Origin: Toxoplasma gondii ME49
Lineage: Eukaryota > Apicomplexa > Conoidasida > Eucoccidiorida > Sarcocystidae
DNA: 64,000 nucleotides
Reading direction: 5' to 3'
Assembly (NCBI RefSeq): GCF_000006565.2
Contig: NC_031470.1
Location: forward strand, 1,676,954-1,740,953
Shown here piece by piece: positions 35,894-58,668 of the stretch. The translations under genes and the position numbers were made by a program. A model generated the notes under the pieces. The model was not told the origin of the DNA. It saw only the letters and a program-made list of their open reading frames with translations, and searched no databases. Every line of letters starts with the position of its first letter. Within the stretch, counting starts at the first letter, position 1.

Positions 35894-38800
35894 TACAGGT
35901 ATACAGATAACTAGATATATACAACCATATATATATATATATATATACATGTGGGCGTATATGCATGTGGTATAGATATGTAGGACAAAACAGGTAACAG
36001 TCCGCAATCTCTCCGTATATAACTATCGTTCTGTTCGTAGATGCATGTATGCGACTACACGAACATATGTACAGGCATGCGTACGTGTCTTCGATGTTTT
36101 TTTTCGAATGTCGCAAGGCTTCGCGACAGCGGAGTCAACCGAAAGTAGGTGCCTCTTGAATTTCTGTAAACGTCGGTAAATGTATATTTTTTGATTTGAC
36201 TTTTTGTTGAAAAACTCGTCGCTCAAATGCATGCATGTGCATGCAAGCTTGCACAGCGGTGCGTTAGCTGACTAGGGAGGCGTCCAGGAGGCGAGGACGC
36301 AGACTCTGTTTCTCTTCCGCGTTGCGACGGCTCTGTCCGCTGAAGCTAGAGAACCGTCGATCACAAAGGAGGCCATTTCTAAAGTCCCCAGTGAAACGTC
36401 TGTGCACTGAGGTCTGTAGCCTGCTGCGTTTCCAAGGCCGAGTGTGGTGTGTAGCCGCAGAGAAGAGATGCAGAGAGAAAGACTCGATGCATGAGCGAGA
36501 GGTCAGAAAAAGACAGAGAAACTAAAGAGGAGATCAACAAGTAACGAAATGATGAAATGGAGAATGCGAGGGAATGCGGCGAAACAGAGAGAGATGGCAA
36601 ACTACTGAGCATAAAGTTGATGGATAGCGAGGTGATGAGACACAGCGCCAGAGTGATCAACGGAAGGAGGAAGCAAGCGGCGTCCTGGAGATTCGTCACT
36701 GACACATCGCGCCGAAAAAACAGGAAAAACAGGCGAGCCGCGGGAGTCAAGACTGTCACCACTTGGGGATCCACTACGTCTGCGTAGGAAATACGAGCAT
36801 GCGGTTGAAAATCCTCGATTCTAAAAGTGGAGTCTACTTTTTTTTTCGTACATCGCTGTGTGTGGTGGTGTCGGTCTACGCAGAAAGCGCGACCAGTGAA
36901 CGTCAGGCTGAGCCGTGTTAATGTTGGCGGAATTTCCAGCTCGAGGTTCTTTAAAAAGGGGAGGGGAATGTCGTCACTGTCGGAGGGTACAACGAATTCA
37001 GATACTTTCGCGTTTCTGCGGACTGTGAAATACCTTGAAGAGTGAGTTACGGCATCTCTGGTGTGGACTGAGGACGAATCGCGTCATCGGCGCAACACGA
37101 TGACCTCCGAGAGTTCGCCTCTCACGACTGCGGAGTCCTGTGAAAGCGGACGACATCGCATCTGATTCTCTCCGAGTACCGTCACTGGGGAGGATCCCGA
37201 GTCGCGCAGGGAACGCATCGCTACTCAAGTGCCTGACGCCTCTCTTAGAGCAGCGACGAACGCGTTTAGACGACGCAGCGCGAGGTGACTCTCGAAGCAC
37301 GGCCTGGCGACAGGAACATGAAGACTGCAGAAACCCTTTCCAGGTGCAGCAACCCCCATTTAAAAGCTGGCAAGTGCAGGCAGCAGTGGACTGGGGAACC
37401 GAGTCCACTGTCTCTACTTGCCGGTTTTCGGAATCAATTGGCGAGACAAAGAGACGAGCTGCAGCAAGCGAAACCTGTTCCACCCGCACCCGGGAACTGT
37501 CCGACTCTCAGCCGCTTGAACTCTAACAAGTGACGAGGCTTCAGAAGAAAAGCTAAGCGGTCGAGACGCTCTTCGAGCCGTAAAGGTCGGAGACGAACTC
37601 TGAACGAGTTCTTGTTTGCCTCCCGGACAACATCCGAATCCGCGTTTGGTCGAAGTCCAAATGTCGCCGCAACTCGGAATCGGAAACTACACGAGAGGCA
37701 CTTGCGTCTACAAGCCCAAGTGTTTCAATTCAAGTTTGCCACGCAAGAACAGAGAAAGCGGAAACCGAATTCAGGGAACCCCCTTGAACATCCAGGTGTA
37801 CGTACAGCTGCGACTCGAGATGCGCGTCCGCCGAAACGCGTCTCTGCGCTTTGATTTTCGCGTTCGACGCGTTCAGTGGAACGGCGGCTCTCCATCTGTG
37901 AAGCTCGCGGTTGGCTGGGTTGCTAGCACACACCAGCACAGCGGAAAGCAAGGAAAGACAGCGAAGCAAGAGGACAAACCACAGACAAGGAGAAAGAGAA
38001 GAATGCACTCAGACCGAGGGAGTGTACAGACATGCTTGCGAACCGCGGCGTGAGCCGTCGAGTGGAAGTCGTCTTTTCCATAGCCTGCGACGCTCTTCCT
38101 CTCAGCCTCTGGCGTCGCTGTTGCCTCAGCCACCTCGCTTCCAATTGCGTCGTCTCTCCGCAACTTTCATGCGTTCTCTCTCGCCTTTCGCTTCTTCAAC
38201 TCAACATCTCTGCGTCCGCGTTGCCCTCGTGGATCGCCTGTCTCTCTCGCCGTGTCTGCTTCGGCCGCCTGCGAGCGGCATACCTCACGTCTCGCGCTCC
38301 CCCGTCCGGCTTCGCGCCTCCGCAGCTTCCCTTGCATCCTCTCCCCCTGCCGCTCTTCGGAACTGCGGGATCTCTCCTCGCGCGTCTCCACATAGGCAGA
38401 CTCAGAAAAATCAACTCAGTCCGTCTCGTCCGACGGAGCACACTGTCGTTTCTTCCTGAGACCGCATGCAGCAAGTCCACGCCACCGTTTTTAACTCATC
38501 GCGCTCGGAAGAAACACACAGCAAGGCTCCACACGCAACGAGAAACGCACGATGCACTTGACGCTCAGAGGCGAAAAACAAAGAGCAGGCGAATCTGGAA
38601 AGATACCAAACCCCCGAACGCAAGACACAGCTGTGTACCTATAAATATATATATATATATATATACATGCGCAAATGTGTGCCAATTTCATCTGTGAATA
38701 TATATATATATATATGCAAGTATATGTAAATATATATATATATATATACTTGTATATCTCTGCATTTCCGGCATCGAAAGGAACGACTCGAAAGACAGCA

Positions 38801-38985
38801 CGGTCTCGCCAGTCGAGAAACATGTACGCTAGGAAACACACTCATATCAAGATCCGAAACGAAACCAGGGATGTGTATCTCCCTCTTTCTGCGTATATGA
38901 ACTGCCTTCACCGCCTCTGCTTCAGAGGGAAGTATAGAACAGGCGTTAAGCTGGACGTTGTGTGTGGATGCACTCGCGACGAGCT
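35404..38985. other. Convergent intergenic region, uL2m and PP2C 3' ends
   Basis: 3.6 kb. TA tracts lie at about 35851-35886, 35929-35947, 38643-38665 and 38698-38750. Several frames of 80-180 codons between 36800 and 38460 on the plus strand look partly protein-like but carry no motif I know and no coherent splice chain. The GTGTACGTACA element occurs at 37794. Confidence 0.45.
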
Positions 38986-40675
38986 CTACCTGACGACTGC
39001 GGCGAGCACGACGGAAATGTCATCGGGCTTCCCGCCCAGGTGGCGACGCGTGAGACCCAGAACCTCGCGCTCCTTCGTCGAAAAAGGACTTGCCCACCGC
39101 CTGAGCGCAAATGCGGAGTGGCAACCACGAAGAGTGCATGACGCGCATGCAGCTCCGAAAAAATAGACAAGCACACCAACGTATCGCAACACACCCGATC
39201 TCGGTGCGCATGCGCCCAACCAAACCTCAGGCATTCACATGTACACCGATGTGTACGAATGCATACATATATATATATATATACATGCATATACATGCAT
39301 ATACATATATATATATATATATGGTACATGACAACAGTGAGTCTCGACAGAGACAAATGAACATGGTTTGCCGAAGGGAGAAAGAATAGATCCTTTTCTC
39401 TTGTCGCTCTGGGGATCTCTCGGAGGAGCCGCGCATCACCCTCATAGGTTTTTGCAGGCCTGTGCATGCATGATGAAGCGGAAGTAGACGTTTAGCGGTC
39501 TTCGTATAAACCAGGAGCACGACGGGGAACGGGTGAGGTGCAAAGAGGATTGAGCTGGGCGAAGCTGAAGCAAACGAGATATTTTCTCGCGAAAAACAGA
39601 GCGCGCCTCACGGATTCTGAGAATACTTGAACGCAAGCTCCGCGATTTCCGCCGCAGCTTTCTGCAAAAGGAAAACTCGTCGCGCATTCTTCGAAAATCC
39701 ACAACGTCGACCACAGGTCCACCTATCTCTAGCTCTTTGCCTGCCTTTCCCTCGATCTCCATCGGTTTCGATCTATTTAGTTGCCGGTCTCCTTATCAGC
39801 TTCTCTGCATCTAGATCTATCCTTATCCATTTACAGTTGCATCTCTCTACATCGCCGTATCAGTATATACATCGATACGCAAGGATCTACAGACATCTGG
39901 CCCGATGCCGATATGGCAACAGAGTCACATCATCCGCAACCTGTGCGTATTTATGCACACAGGCAGGCACTCTCACATAAACGCAACTGATTACATATAT
40001 TGATATATCTACCTATATTGATAGATCTCCATACACATGCTGCTTATATATATATATATATACATATATACATATGTATATATTTATTTATATGAGGGTA
40101 CAGAGGTCCAGGAAGAAGAAGATATGCATACACATGCACACACAAGTCCATATGCAGAGAGGAACGTAAAGGGGACCGGAGGTCTCCGCGCATGTTCCTG
40201 GACATTTGTGGGGCTCCACGAGTTCCTTTTTGCTTTCGCTTGACTTTCGTCTGTTGTTTTCTGCCCACCCGAACATCAGGCTGGTTCCGCAGAACGGCGA
40301 GGATTTGGTCGTCGTACAAGTTGTCCCAGACGCCTGTCGAATCAGTCGACACACATTCGCATATCAGGACGCAGGATACCACGAACGCGCACCGTGCATG
40401 CTCAAGGACCGCGCGCGTCGCGCTCCAGGGGCGCCTGCGAGTTCAAAGGCGACGCCACCCCGAAGTCGCCGAACGGAACACCCGAGCCGGACGCGCCTCT
40501 CTCGGAACAGAAGGACCCAGTCCATGCACGGAAGAAACGCATGCAAAGAGTGGACAGAGCCGCGTTAGCCCACACGTTCCTCGTGCCCCTCTGGCGGGGA
40601 AAAGCGCTTCTTCTACATGCCCTGCATATCTGGTCCAGTACACAAATATACGTATATACATAAATATATACATAA

Positions 40676-40711
<36 letters not shown>

Positions 40712-43700
40712 TTGTGCATACATACATGCACACGTTTATATGCGTATACGCACGTGCTTACGAACAAGTAGGTTCTCTTTCGTGACCGTACCGATAGACA
40801 TGCATATACATCTACACAGGTTTCGCTTGCAGATAAACATACACGTCCATTTATATATATATATATATATATATAAAGGCTAGATTTGAACGAATCGTTC
40901 CACCTCACTCCGGGTGGATGTTGACAGAGCCGCAGAGATCTACCTACGGCGCCACAGAGAGACGGATGTCTGGAAGAATACACAGATGTGCACAGCGATC
41001 GGGAGAGAAAGACGCGCTGAGCTGCAGAAAGCAAGCTGTGGAAGAACACGGTGAGCGCGTCGGTAGAGGCTCACCATCTGTGGCTAAAAAGAGAATGTCT
41101 CCTTCCGCGACGGGGAGATCCTGAGAAACAGAAGATTGCGAACGCCTGTTTAGTTGTCGCTTCCCTTTCAACAGATCTGCGATCAGCGCTAGGCGACGCT
41201 GATCGAAGGCCGAGCTGACAGAAACATCACGGCCTCAGCGCATGCCTCCTCGAAAACGCCTGTACGACTGGTCCGTAACGTCCAGAACATCCCCCCCCTC
41301 CATGATTCGTCCAGTTTTCTTAGACATGCTCACACTCCTACGCAGCCACAGGGGGGTACTGCTGTACATCTATATACAGATATGCCTTCACACTTACATA
41401 AACATACACACACAGACATATATATATATATATATATATATTTGTGTAAAAGAGACATCTAAATACGGGCATCGATACAGAGTCCTTCCCTCAGTCGGCC
41501 TTCGTCGCCAGAGTGCAGACCTCGATCCGCCACAGCAGAGAAGGCGTTTTATACTTCGACCTCTGCATGCAAGGAGCTGCGCGTATCTTGCGTTTGCACC
41601 TCCTGCATGCATGCAGGCCGGAACTCTTCGCCGTACGTGGCCAGGGCCGCAGACGGAGAGCCTCGCTGAGCCGCGAGCGTCGCGCGAGTGAACCAGAAAC
41701 GAGGCAAAGTGGGGAGCACAAAGACAAACGTTTGAGAAGGGGGGAGCGGGAGAAACTTGCAAGAGCCTTACCAAAACATGTGCATGTTCAGGCATGTCGG
41801 AACTGCCTGTTCCCAGCTGAAGAGGAAAATTGAAGTCGTGACACTGAAAGGCACTGCGCGCGACAACTCGGTCTTCGGAGGGTCTGTACACACGGCAGAG
41901 AAATCGAAGAAAACGTATTCTCCTCAGAGACAAAGAGCACGCGAAAAGGCGAAAAACCCGACTTCCTAGATCAGAAAAGAAACTGCAGCATGCGACATGA
42001 ACGCAAAAAACGCAAAGCGCAGCGTGGGGTCGCTTCGCAGACGGCGGGGAGCGACCTCCATACACAGACGGCCCTTTCGGAGAGACAGACGGTGGCCTCT
42101 CGTCGTTGGCCTGCCTTTTTTTTCTCTATTATGCGTCCTGAGCATCCTTTTTTAATTCGCATCGTCCAAAGGATTGATTCTACTTCTCAGCCGTGACAAC
42201 GACGGCTTCCACCGTGTCTATATGGTGGCTTTAGGAAACGAAGGACACTGCGTACCGATACAGGAAAAAGCCTGAGTCTCCAAGATTTGCAGCGAGAACT
42301 CTTCGACGAAGAGAGTCGAGGAGAACAAGACAACAGGTGGTAGACCCGATCGCTCGCGTCGACAAGTAAGCAGTTTTCAACAACTTCACCGGGTCTGGTG
42401 CATGTTCTTCTTCGGCCTCCTCGCTCGCAGATGTCTCCTCTGTCTCCGTTGTCTGCTCTCCATCCCTCTGTTGAAACTCGCCTGACCCGCACGACTGAGC
42501 TCCACACTCTCGTGGAGACGCGGGAGGAGACAGCGGCGATGACGGAGACACAGAAGGAGACTCAGACGAAGCCGAGCAAGACGACGGTGAAGCCGAAGAG
42601 ACTGGAGCTGATCTCCCTCGCTGTCTGTCGCGCATGCATTCCTCGAAAAGAAGCCGAAGACGGTGAACGAGTTCCCGAGCATAGAGCCCGGCGTCAATGC
42701 CCGAACTCTCCCACCCCCCCACACCGTCTGCAACAACGAGGAATCTGAGAAATGAGAAAAGGGAAAGACAGACGAACGGCGAAACTCGTACAGAAACGGC
42801 GATCGGAGCAGCTTCTCTAAATAGGAATGCGTACTGGCGTGTACTGAAGAGTGGTACACGCGCAAGCGGATATGAAGCGTTGAGCGTGGAGCGACGTTGA
42901 GAGACAGACGCGAAGCTACGTACATAAACACACACGGAAGGTCATGGCCAGAGAGACGCCGAGAGAGAGAGAGCAAGAGAGAAATATCGATACGAAGCTA
43001 CACAAACAGAGAGAGATCCACAAAATGGAGATACAGCTAGAGAGAGACAGACAGACGGACAGATAGATCGACGGATATCGACAGGTGGAGATTGTCGTGA
43101 AGTATTGGCTGCGTGTGACTAAAAAGACAGACAGGCGCGCGCGGCTTAGCGCAGACGTGGATCGATGCCGGTGGAGATCTCAAGAGTGAGAGGCTGGTAA
43201 ACGGAGAATGCTAGATACAGCTAGATGCCCGGACAGAAGAATTGATGGCCTTCGCCAGAGCGATGCGAAGAGATGCTCCTCCAGAGAAGGCATGTTATAT
43301 AAGAGAAGCGAAAGGCCTCAGAGGTAGCAGAGTGAAGAGAAGCAAATGACTGAATGCAAACACTCCACGCGGTGGTTCCCTCGTTCAGCGACTGCCCGCC
43401 ACCGGGGTTGCTTCAGTCCGCGTCGCTCGCCTCACCGGTCCGAGCACGCAGCGGCGTCTTCGCCTCCCTTTTCTTTCTTCGCCGGATGCGGGACTTGGAC
43501 GCGGCAAGAGTCGAAGAAGAGGAAGCGTTTCTGAAGCGCTTGCGAGGCGCGCTGCATGCAGCCTCCTCGGGTGTCTAGACAGCCGGGAGCTGACGCCTCA
43601 GTTCCCCCAGCGCAGTGTCGGGCTACCACGGAAGACGCAGGGAGCCGCGAAGACAACAGTCCGCGAGTTGAGCGAGCTCCCTCGCGCAGAGCCGCCGCAG

Positions 43701-44034
43701 AGAGATGCGCCACAAAGTTCGGCTGAGCGCAGGAACGCACCGCCTGTCGTCGGGTCACACGCAGTTCCGGTGTACGTACACCCGGAAGATGTGGGGTGTC
43801 GCGGCCCCCAACAGGGCCATGAGGCAGAGCGGAGAACGCACCAGAAGAGAAGGACAAGGGGAACTCCGTTTTTCTGCTGACGCGGAGGAGCGGAGGCGCG
43901 AGAAACGAGGAGGAGACAGACGCTCCCCGACACTCTGAAATGAACGACCAGTGTTTGAGAGTCGACCGCGCCCGATAGAAGAAGCCCCCCGGCGCCGAGG
44001 CAACAGGAGCTGCTGTGGCAGAGAAAGCCGCCAT
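38986..44034 (-). CDS. PP2C-family protein phosphatase, PTC7 type, probably mitochondrial
   Basis: Metal-dependent Ser/Thr phosphatase. Exons, in coding order: 44034-43436, 42744-42256, 41883-41772, 41120-41075, 40333-40269, 39661-39612, 39100-38986; phases agree; 491 residues. Metal and catalytic motifs are in order: KGGEDA (about 189-194), VVADGVGGW (203-211), AIGSTTCC (about 325-332), NLGDSGFFLYR (353-363), FLATDGVWDNLYDD (412-424) and GGKPDDISVVLA (476-487). SQNPRWASPF before the last motif is typical of the PTC7 group. The start at 44034 has strong context (CACCATGG) and gives MAAFSATAAPVASAPGG followed by Arg, like a mitochondrial presequence; this is inferred. Between VADGVGGW and the AIGSTT motif is a Ser/Pro/Glu-rich insert of about 80 residues. 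In yeast, the PTC7 relative acts in mitochondria on coenzyme Q synthesis; the substrate here is unknown. Confidence 0.9.
40655..40712. repeat. TA/TAA-type microsatellite in a PP2C intron
   Basis: TATACATAAATA units passing into a pure TA tract. It lies in the intron 40334-41074. Confidence 0.8.
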
Positions 44035-46772
44035 GGTGAAAAATTGGGGACCTCGACGGTGTCTCAGAGTGCGCAGAGAACGCGCAGAAGGGAAGGAAAG
44101 GAAAGAAGATGGAGCAGACCGAAGAGCAAAAGAAGGACAAGGAGGAGACGCAGATGACACCCCGTAGACGGGAACTGAGGTGCCGGAAGAAAAACTGGGG
44201 ACTTCGGTCGTGGCTAAGAAAAGCGAAGAAACGCAGAGGCAGAGAATCAGGAGCCGACTGTGGCTTGGAGGGATGCGCAGAGAAGCAAGAGGCAATCCAG
44301 CAGACAGGAGAGGGAGCGAAAAGAAGAGAGAGGAGATCGTTCTCCTCAGCCAACGGACTCCTGAGAAAGAACACAAAGGAGCAAACGGCAAGAGAAACGA
44401 GGTCATCCTTGCAGACACTGCATTGTGTTGAAGAGCGCTGGAGAACGAGCAGAAGACAACCAAGGATACACAGTGTACATCCACCGGGGGCGCTTTCTTT
44501 CGCTCGAAGAGACGCGACGTGGTCTGAGGAGAAGAATGGAGAGATCTGAGAGACGAAAAGGACGACTAGCGACCAGCTAAACAAAGGCTGCACTCCAGGT
44601 GTACGTACCCCGTCGACTCGCTGCCTCGCCTGCTGTCGGAAGCCGCTCCACCAAGCAGGAGACGAAGACACACAGGGATTCAGGAAGAAAGACGGAGAGA
44701 CAGGAAGAAAGACAGAGGGAAAGACAGAGAGGCAGGGCGAGAGTAGCAAAGAAGACGACGAAGAAAGGAGAGAAGGAAAGGGAGAAGAAGCGCAGCGGGG
44801 GACGATGGACCGGCGTTCTTCGCGTCTCTCAGTCTATAGACTGCTGCTTTTGCGTCTTTTTTTCAGGAAAAGACGGAAAAGAATCAGCAAGAAGGACAAA
44901 GAGAAGCGGCACCCGTGACCCCTGTATGCCGGGTCTCGCGCCCAAGGGAGAAGAACAGAAATCCCTGATGACGCAGAAAAGCCGCGAACTCAGCGTTTTG
45001 CTCTCCGGCTGCGCGCGCTTCTTCTCGCTTTTTTCTCTAGCGAAATTGACAACCTCTGTCTTCTCTCTTTTGGGAGCGCGCATGCAAGGCGCACTCGTCT
45101 CTGTCTCTACGTGGCGTCGAGCGGCCATCGGGATCGGCTTATATTTGGAGACGCGTGTAGAACGCCTCCGCGCCTGGGGTGTGTCTCCTGGCTGTTGTCT
45201 CTTCGTCGAAGGCCTCGTTGCGGCGAGGAAGCAGCGCAGGATGAACAGGAGAACAACGAAGCAAAAACGAGAAAGATACGGAACAAGAAGGAGCAACATG
45301 AAAAAGGAAAAGGAGGCTTGAGTGTTCAGAAAGGAGAAGAGGCTGTGAATCAGCGGAGAGACCTGTCAGTAGTGGACAAGTTCCGCTGCTCAGTTGAGTT
45401 GCGCCCCGGCTGTGATGAGACGTTGCGGAGAAGTGAGAAACGCAACTCGAGAGAGAGAGAGACAGAGAGAGAAGAGACGATCCACGAGAAAGGATGGCAA
45501 AAGGCTGTGAATGTCGGTCCACTGGAGTCGGACAACAGCGCGGCGTTGAGAGACACATCGCCGCTTTTTCTCCGCTGGGCTCGAGCCTCACAAGCGACCC
45601 AGGGGAGTCTCAGAGCATCGATGCTCGGTTCTTCTGTTCTCGCTGTCAGTGTTGACGACGAACAAGCGCAAACGGCTTCTCACGAGTCTATCCAAGAATC
45701 GCGAGCTTTTTTACGCGAATGTTCTCCCCTCCACTCCAGAAAAAAGCTGAAGCGTCTCCCTTCTTGCGCCGCGTCTCCAGCGTAGCTCGCAGAGCTCCTT
45801 TTGTGCCGTGGCTGGTCGAGGAAGGAGGGCCTTGCGTTTTTCTGCATTTCGCGAGGAGGGAGGACCTCGATTGCTTTGCTTCTTCTCCTGGAAAAGCGAG
45901 GGTCTTCTCTCCTCTCTTTCTCACCCGCCTCACCTTCTCAGGTCTGTCTCCTGAGGCAGATGTCCCCTCTCTCTCCCGGCTTCTGGGTGGAGAGAAGCGC
46001 GACTAAACGGCGAGGGCGGACGCCTGTTCTCCACATTCGACTTCTCCACTTTCCTCAGCTTTTCCCATGACTGTCTCTATGTAGAAGCTCCTCGAGGCTG
46101 AGACGCGCCAGCAGACTGGGAAGGAGCGTCACAGTCTTCAGAGCCGTCCGCTTCTCCGTCACTTGCACCCTTCGAGTCTGATTCGTTAGAATACATCCGG
46201 ACATCACCCTTTGTCACCGAACTCCCGCGTACTTGTCTCTGCCCGTTCTCTCCTTAATCTTCCTTCGTTGCCCTTCTTTTCTCTCCTTGCTCGTTTCCTC
46301 TCTCCTTTCTCCTTCTTCTCTACCTCGCCATTCTCGTCCTCTCCTTTCGCCTTCTCTCTCCTCCTTCTCTTCTTTATTTTTTTCTCTCGTTCTCCCCTCC
46401 CTAGTCCTTCTCCGCATTCTCTTCTTCTCACCGTCCGCTTTCTTTTCTTTTTTTTTCTCTGCCTCTGCGAGGACGCACCCTTCGCCTTTCCTCCGTCCCG
46501 AGAGCCGAGCTGTTCTTCCTCGTCATCTCTCCCGTCTCCCGCGTCCTTTTGCGTCTCTGTGTCTCTCCAAGTTTCAGCAGTTTTCCGCGTCTCCACTTGG
46601 CTGGCGTCTTCCCTCGCCCATACGGTTCCATACTGTTCGTCTTCGCGACCGCTCGCCTCTCACTCTGCGCCTGGAAAGGCGAAGTTCTCACACCTCATAT
46701 CCTCCTCGCCTCTTCTGCTTCACCTTCTTCGTCGACCTTCCTCAGACTCGCCTCTCTCTCTCTCGTAGAACT
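44035..46772. promoter_or_regulatory. Divergent intergenic region, PP2C and patatin-like gene promoters
   Basis: 2.7 kb between genes transcribed apart. A TCGGCTTATATTTGG element at 45134-45148 and a GCATGCA at 45080-45086 resemble motifs described upstream of Toxoplasma ribosomal protein genes (recalled, not checked). The GGTGTACGTACCCC element lies near 44598. The last 540 bases before the ATG at 46773 are strongly pyrimidine-rich on the plus strand, like a 5' untranslated region. No gene is supported within. Confidence 0.45.
45134..45148 (+). promoter_or_regulatory. TCGGCTTATATT-type promoter motif
   Basis: TCGGCTTATATTTGG differs by one base from the TCGGCTTATATTCGG element that I recall from coccidian ribosomal protein promoters. 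It is 48 bases after a GCATGCA. Which gene it would serve is unclear; the nearest plus-strand gene start is at 46773. Confidence 0.35.
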
Positions 46773-56331
<9,559 letters not shown>

Positions 56332-58668
56332 ACTTCTGACACCACTCTCTGTCGCTCTGTGTGACGTACTCGACACGCGAGAATATTTGTTAGGGACGCG
56401 GCAACATCCTGCAACTGTAAAGAACTCGATGGACTTTATCGCATCACATGAGTCCGTAACTGTGAGTGAATACTGGTTTTATACATTTCAGTGTCCTAGT
56501 CACGATAACATCTGTGTTTATTCGATCTGGGTTCTACCAATGTATACACACAAGATTACCGAATGGAACGGTGCTCTTGAGTGGGACGGTGCAAGCTGTG
56601 AGAGTGGAAGTTGCGAACTGAAACGAACGCACATACAAAAAAAGGACAACGTTTTGGAAAGGGGGGACAGACGGGCGATTCGCGCGTCTGTTCTGTTCTC
56701 GGGGCAACGAGGCATTTGTTTTGATTGGAAAGAAGTTCGTGGAAGTTTTTGAAAACCGATTTTCGAAATGCGACAATCATAAATTAGCTGCAGCGGCGCG
56801 AGGTGTGTGTGCATGTTTTGAGTGCAGTGAAGAGTAATGCAGTTTTGAATTGAGGGAACGCTGTGAAAGAGCCCAGGAGACTCTCACAGTGGCAATTCAA
56901 CAGTCTCGCGTGTTTTCAAGTATGTATTGTACCTCAAAATTTCCACATTCGACGGAGAGACCTTGACGTGAAGTTCCTATGAGGATCTTCAAAAGAAAGT
57001 TGGTAATGTGTCTATCTCCACTTTAGGTTTTGTGTCATTGGTATTGTACGCTTAATGTGATAGCCATTTTTGCTGAGTCTCAGCGTGTTTCGTTTAGACA
57101 AAAACAACAGTCAATAATTGTTGTGCGGCTGCAGTGGCTCTGTTGTCTCAGTTGCGACCGAAACGATACTTCTCACTTTTGCGTTCATGGCGCACACACG
57201 CAGATGTCGCCACTATTTGAGGAGTTCCTTTTTAATGGTGAAGTAGGACAAATCGGTGGAGCAGATGGCAACAAAACTGGCGTGTCCAGCCTTCTTGTCT
57301 AATCAGACACGCAAACGAAACTCAAGGGCTCTTACGTTTGAATGAAGACTCGCTTGAGTTGTTCCAGAAGGTGCTTCTGTTTCAAGCATTAGTTGGCTTC
57401 CGTTGCTTGACTTTCAATCCTCTAGCGCATTTCTTCCCTGTCCATGTTTTGTTTCGGATTCAGGTCCTTACCTCTCGCACAACAGTGTCACCTGATGCTG
57501 TCACATAGATATCGATCCCGAGTTTTTGCGCTCGATTACTAACTCAAAACAAATCACTTTCGTTTCACGTATTTTCTGAAGTTCGGCCCCGACTGTCCGC
57601 TGATGTTTGATGGCTCCGTGTACCTTCAAAGAACCAATGAAAAATCTCCTTTTGTGCTTCTCAGACTTCCCTAGCGCCTCGTGTGAGGGGCCTGTGTTGA
57701 ATCACCGCCACCTAGTAACCGAGCTAAGAGAAGTCTCCCGCTTAAACAGTTCCTTTTTTTTCTGGTACACCAGGTTGGTCCTCAGGGTCAGACACGAGAC
57801 GTTAAGGTCCATAGTCGAACTGAGAGGTAGAAAGGTTCCAGTTTACTCAGCTGAGAAGTGCCAACAGAAAATTCTCGTGACTGACTGCATTCCTCCGGCT
57901 TACGGACGGATGTTTGCTCAGGGGCAGAAACGAAGTGGGGAAGTCCCGTGTGAGTCTGGCAGATGTTACTGAAACTCGCCTGTTGCGAATACTCACCGTT
58001 TCTTGTCGACTCCGATGTCTTTCACACTTTTGACGAGGCTTGTAGTCAGTGCTCCAACTGGCACGCGTGACTCCACGTGGTACCTTGTACAACAGCACCT
58101 CTGGGAACTGTGAAAACCATTGAGACGAACTCGTCCACTAGTCTAGAACAGCTCCTGAAATGTAGGGCGTCTCTAGACATCGAATTCATGTTCGGGCCGT
58201 CCAGTGTCAAAAGGGTGTTCGGCACAACATGTTCTTGAAAGCTGAGGTCTTTGGTACAACACTGCGGTCGATTCCAGCACACACACCCGAGTGTTTGAGG
58301 CATCTACCACGGAAACATTTTTCTGTGTGATGCAAAAAAGGGTGGCCAGAGTGACGAGCACGAGGAAACAAAAAACGATCGCCGGACAGGGGGGACCAAA
58401 ACGATAAAAAAACGTGAAAGGGCGTTTCGACGCACTGGTGGCGTGCCCCCCCCCCCTTCAATAAAACTGGAAGCTGAATCGGTATGTCCTTCCTGAGCCA
58501 GCCTCCAAGCAACACGATGATTTTCCCTCATTAAAAAGAAAGAGCGACCCGGCGCTGCACGTCTGAAAATGCGTTTCGTCGTGCGGACGAGCACTTCTTC
58601 GGCCTTTGCTCGACGCGCTGTCGCGCAGCCGCTCTCTGCCCTTCCACGAAGAGCCGTGTTCGCGTGAT
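56332..58668. other. Convergent intergenic region, patatin-like and PAN gene 3' ends
   Basis: 2.3 kb with somewhat lower GC than the rest and no TA microsatellites. It holds short frames only, plus a run of 11 C at about 58447-58457. It should include both 3' untranslated regions. I see no further gene. Confidence 0.5.

Noticed and set aside
43668..43938. Plus-strand frames over PP2C exon 1
   Set aside because: Antisense to a coding exon; no motif.
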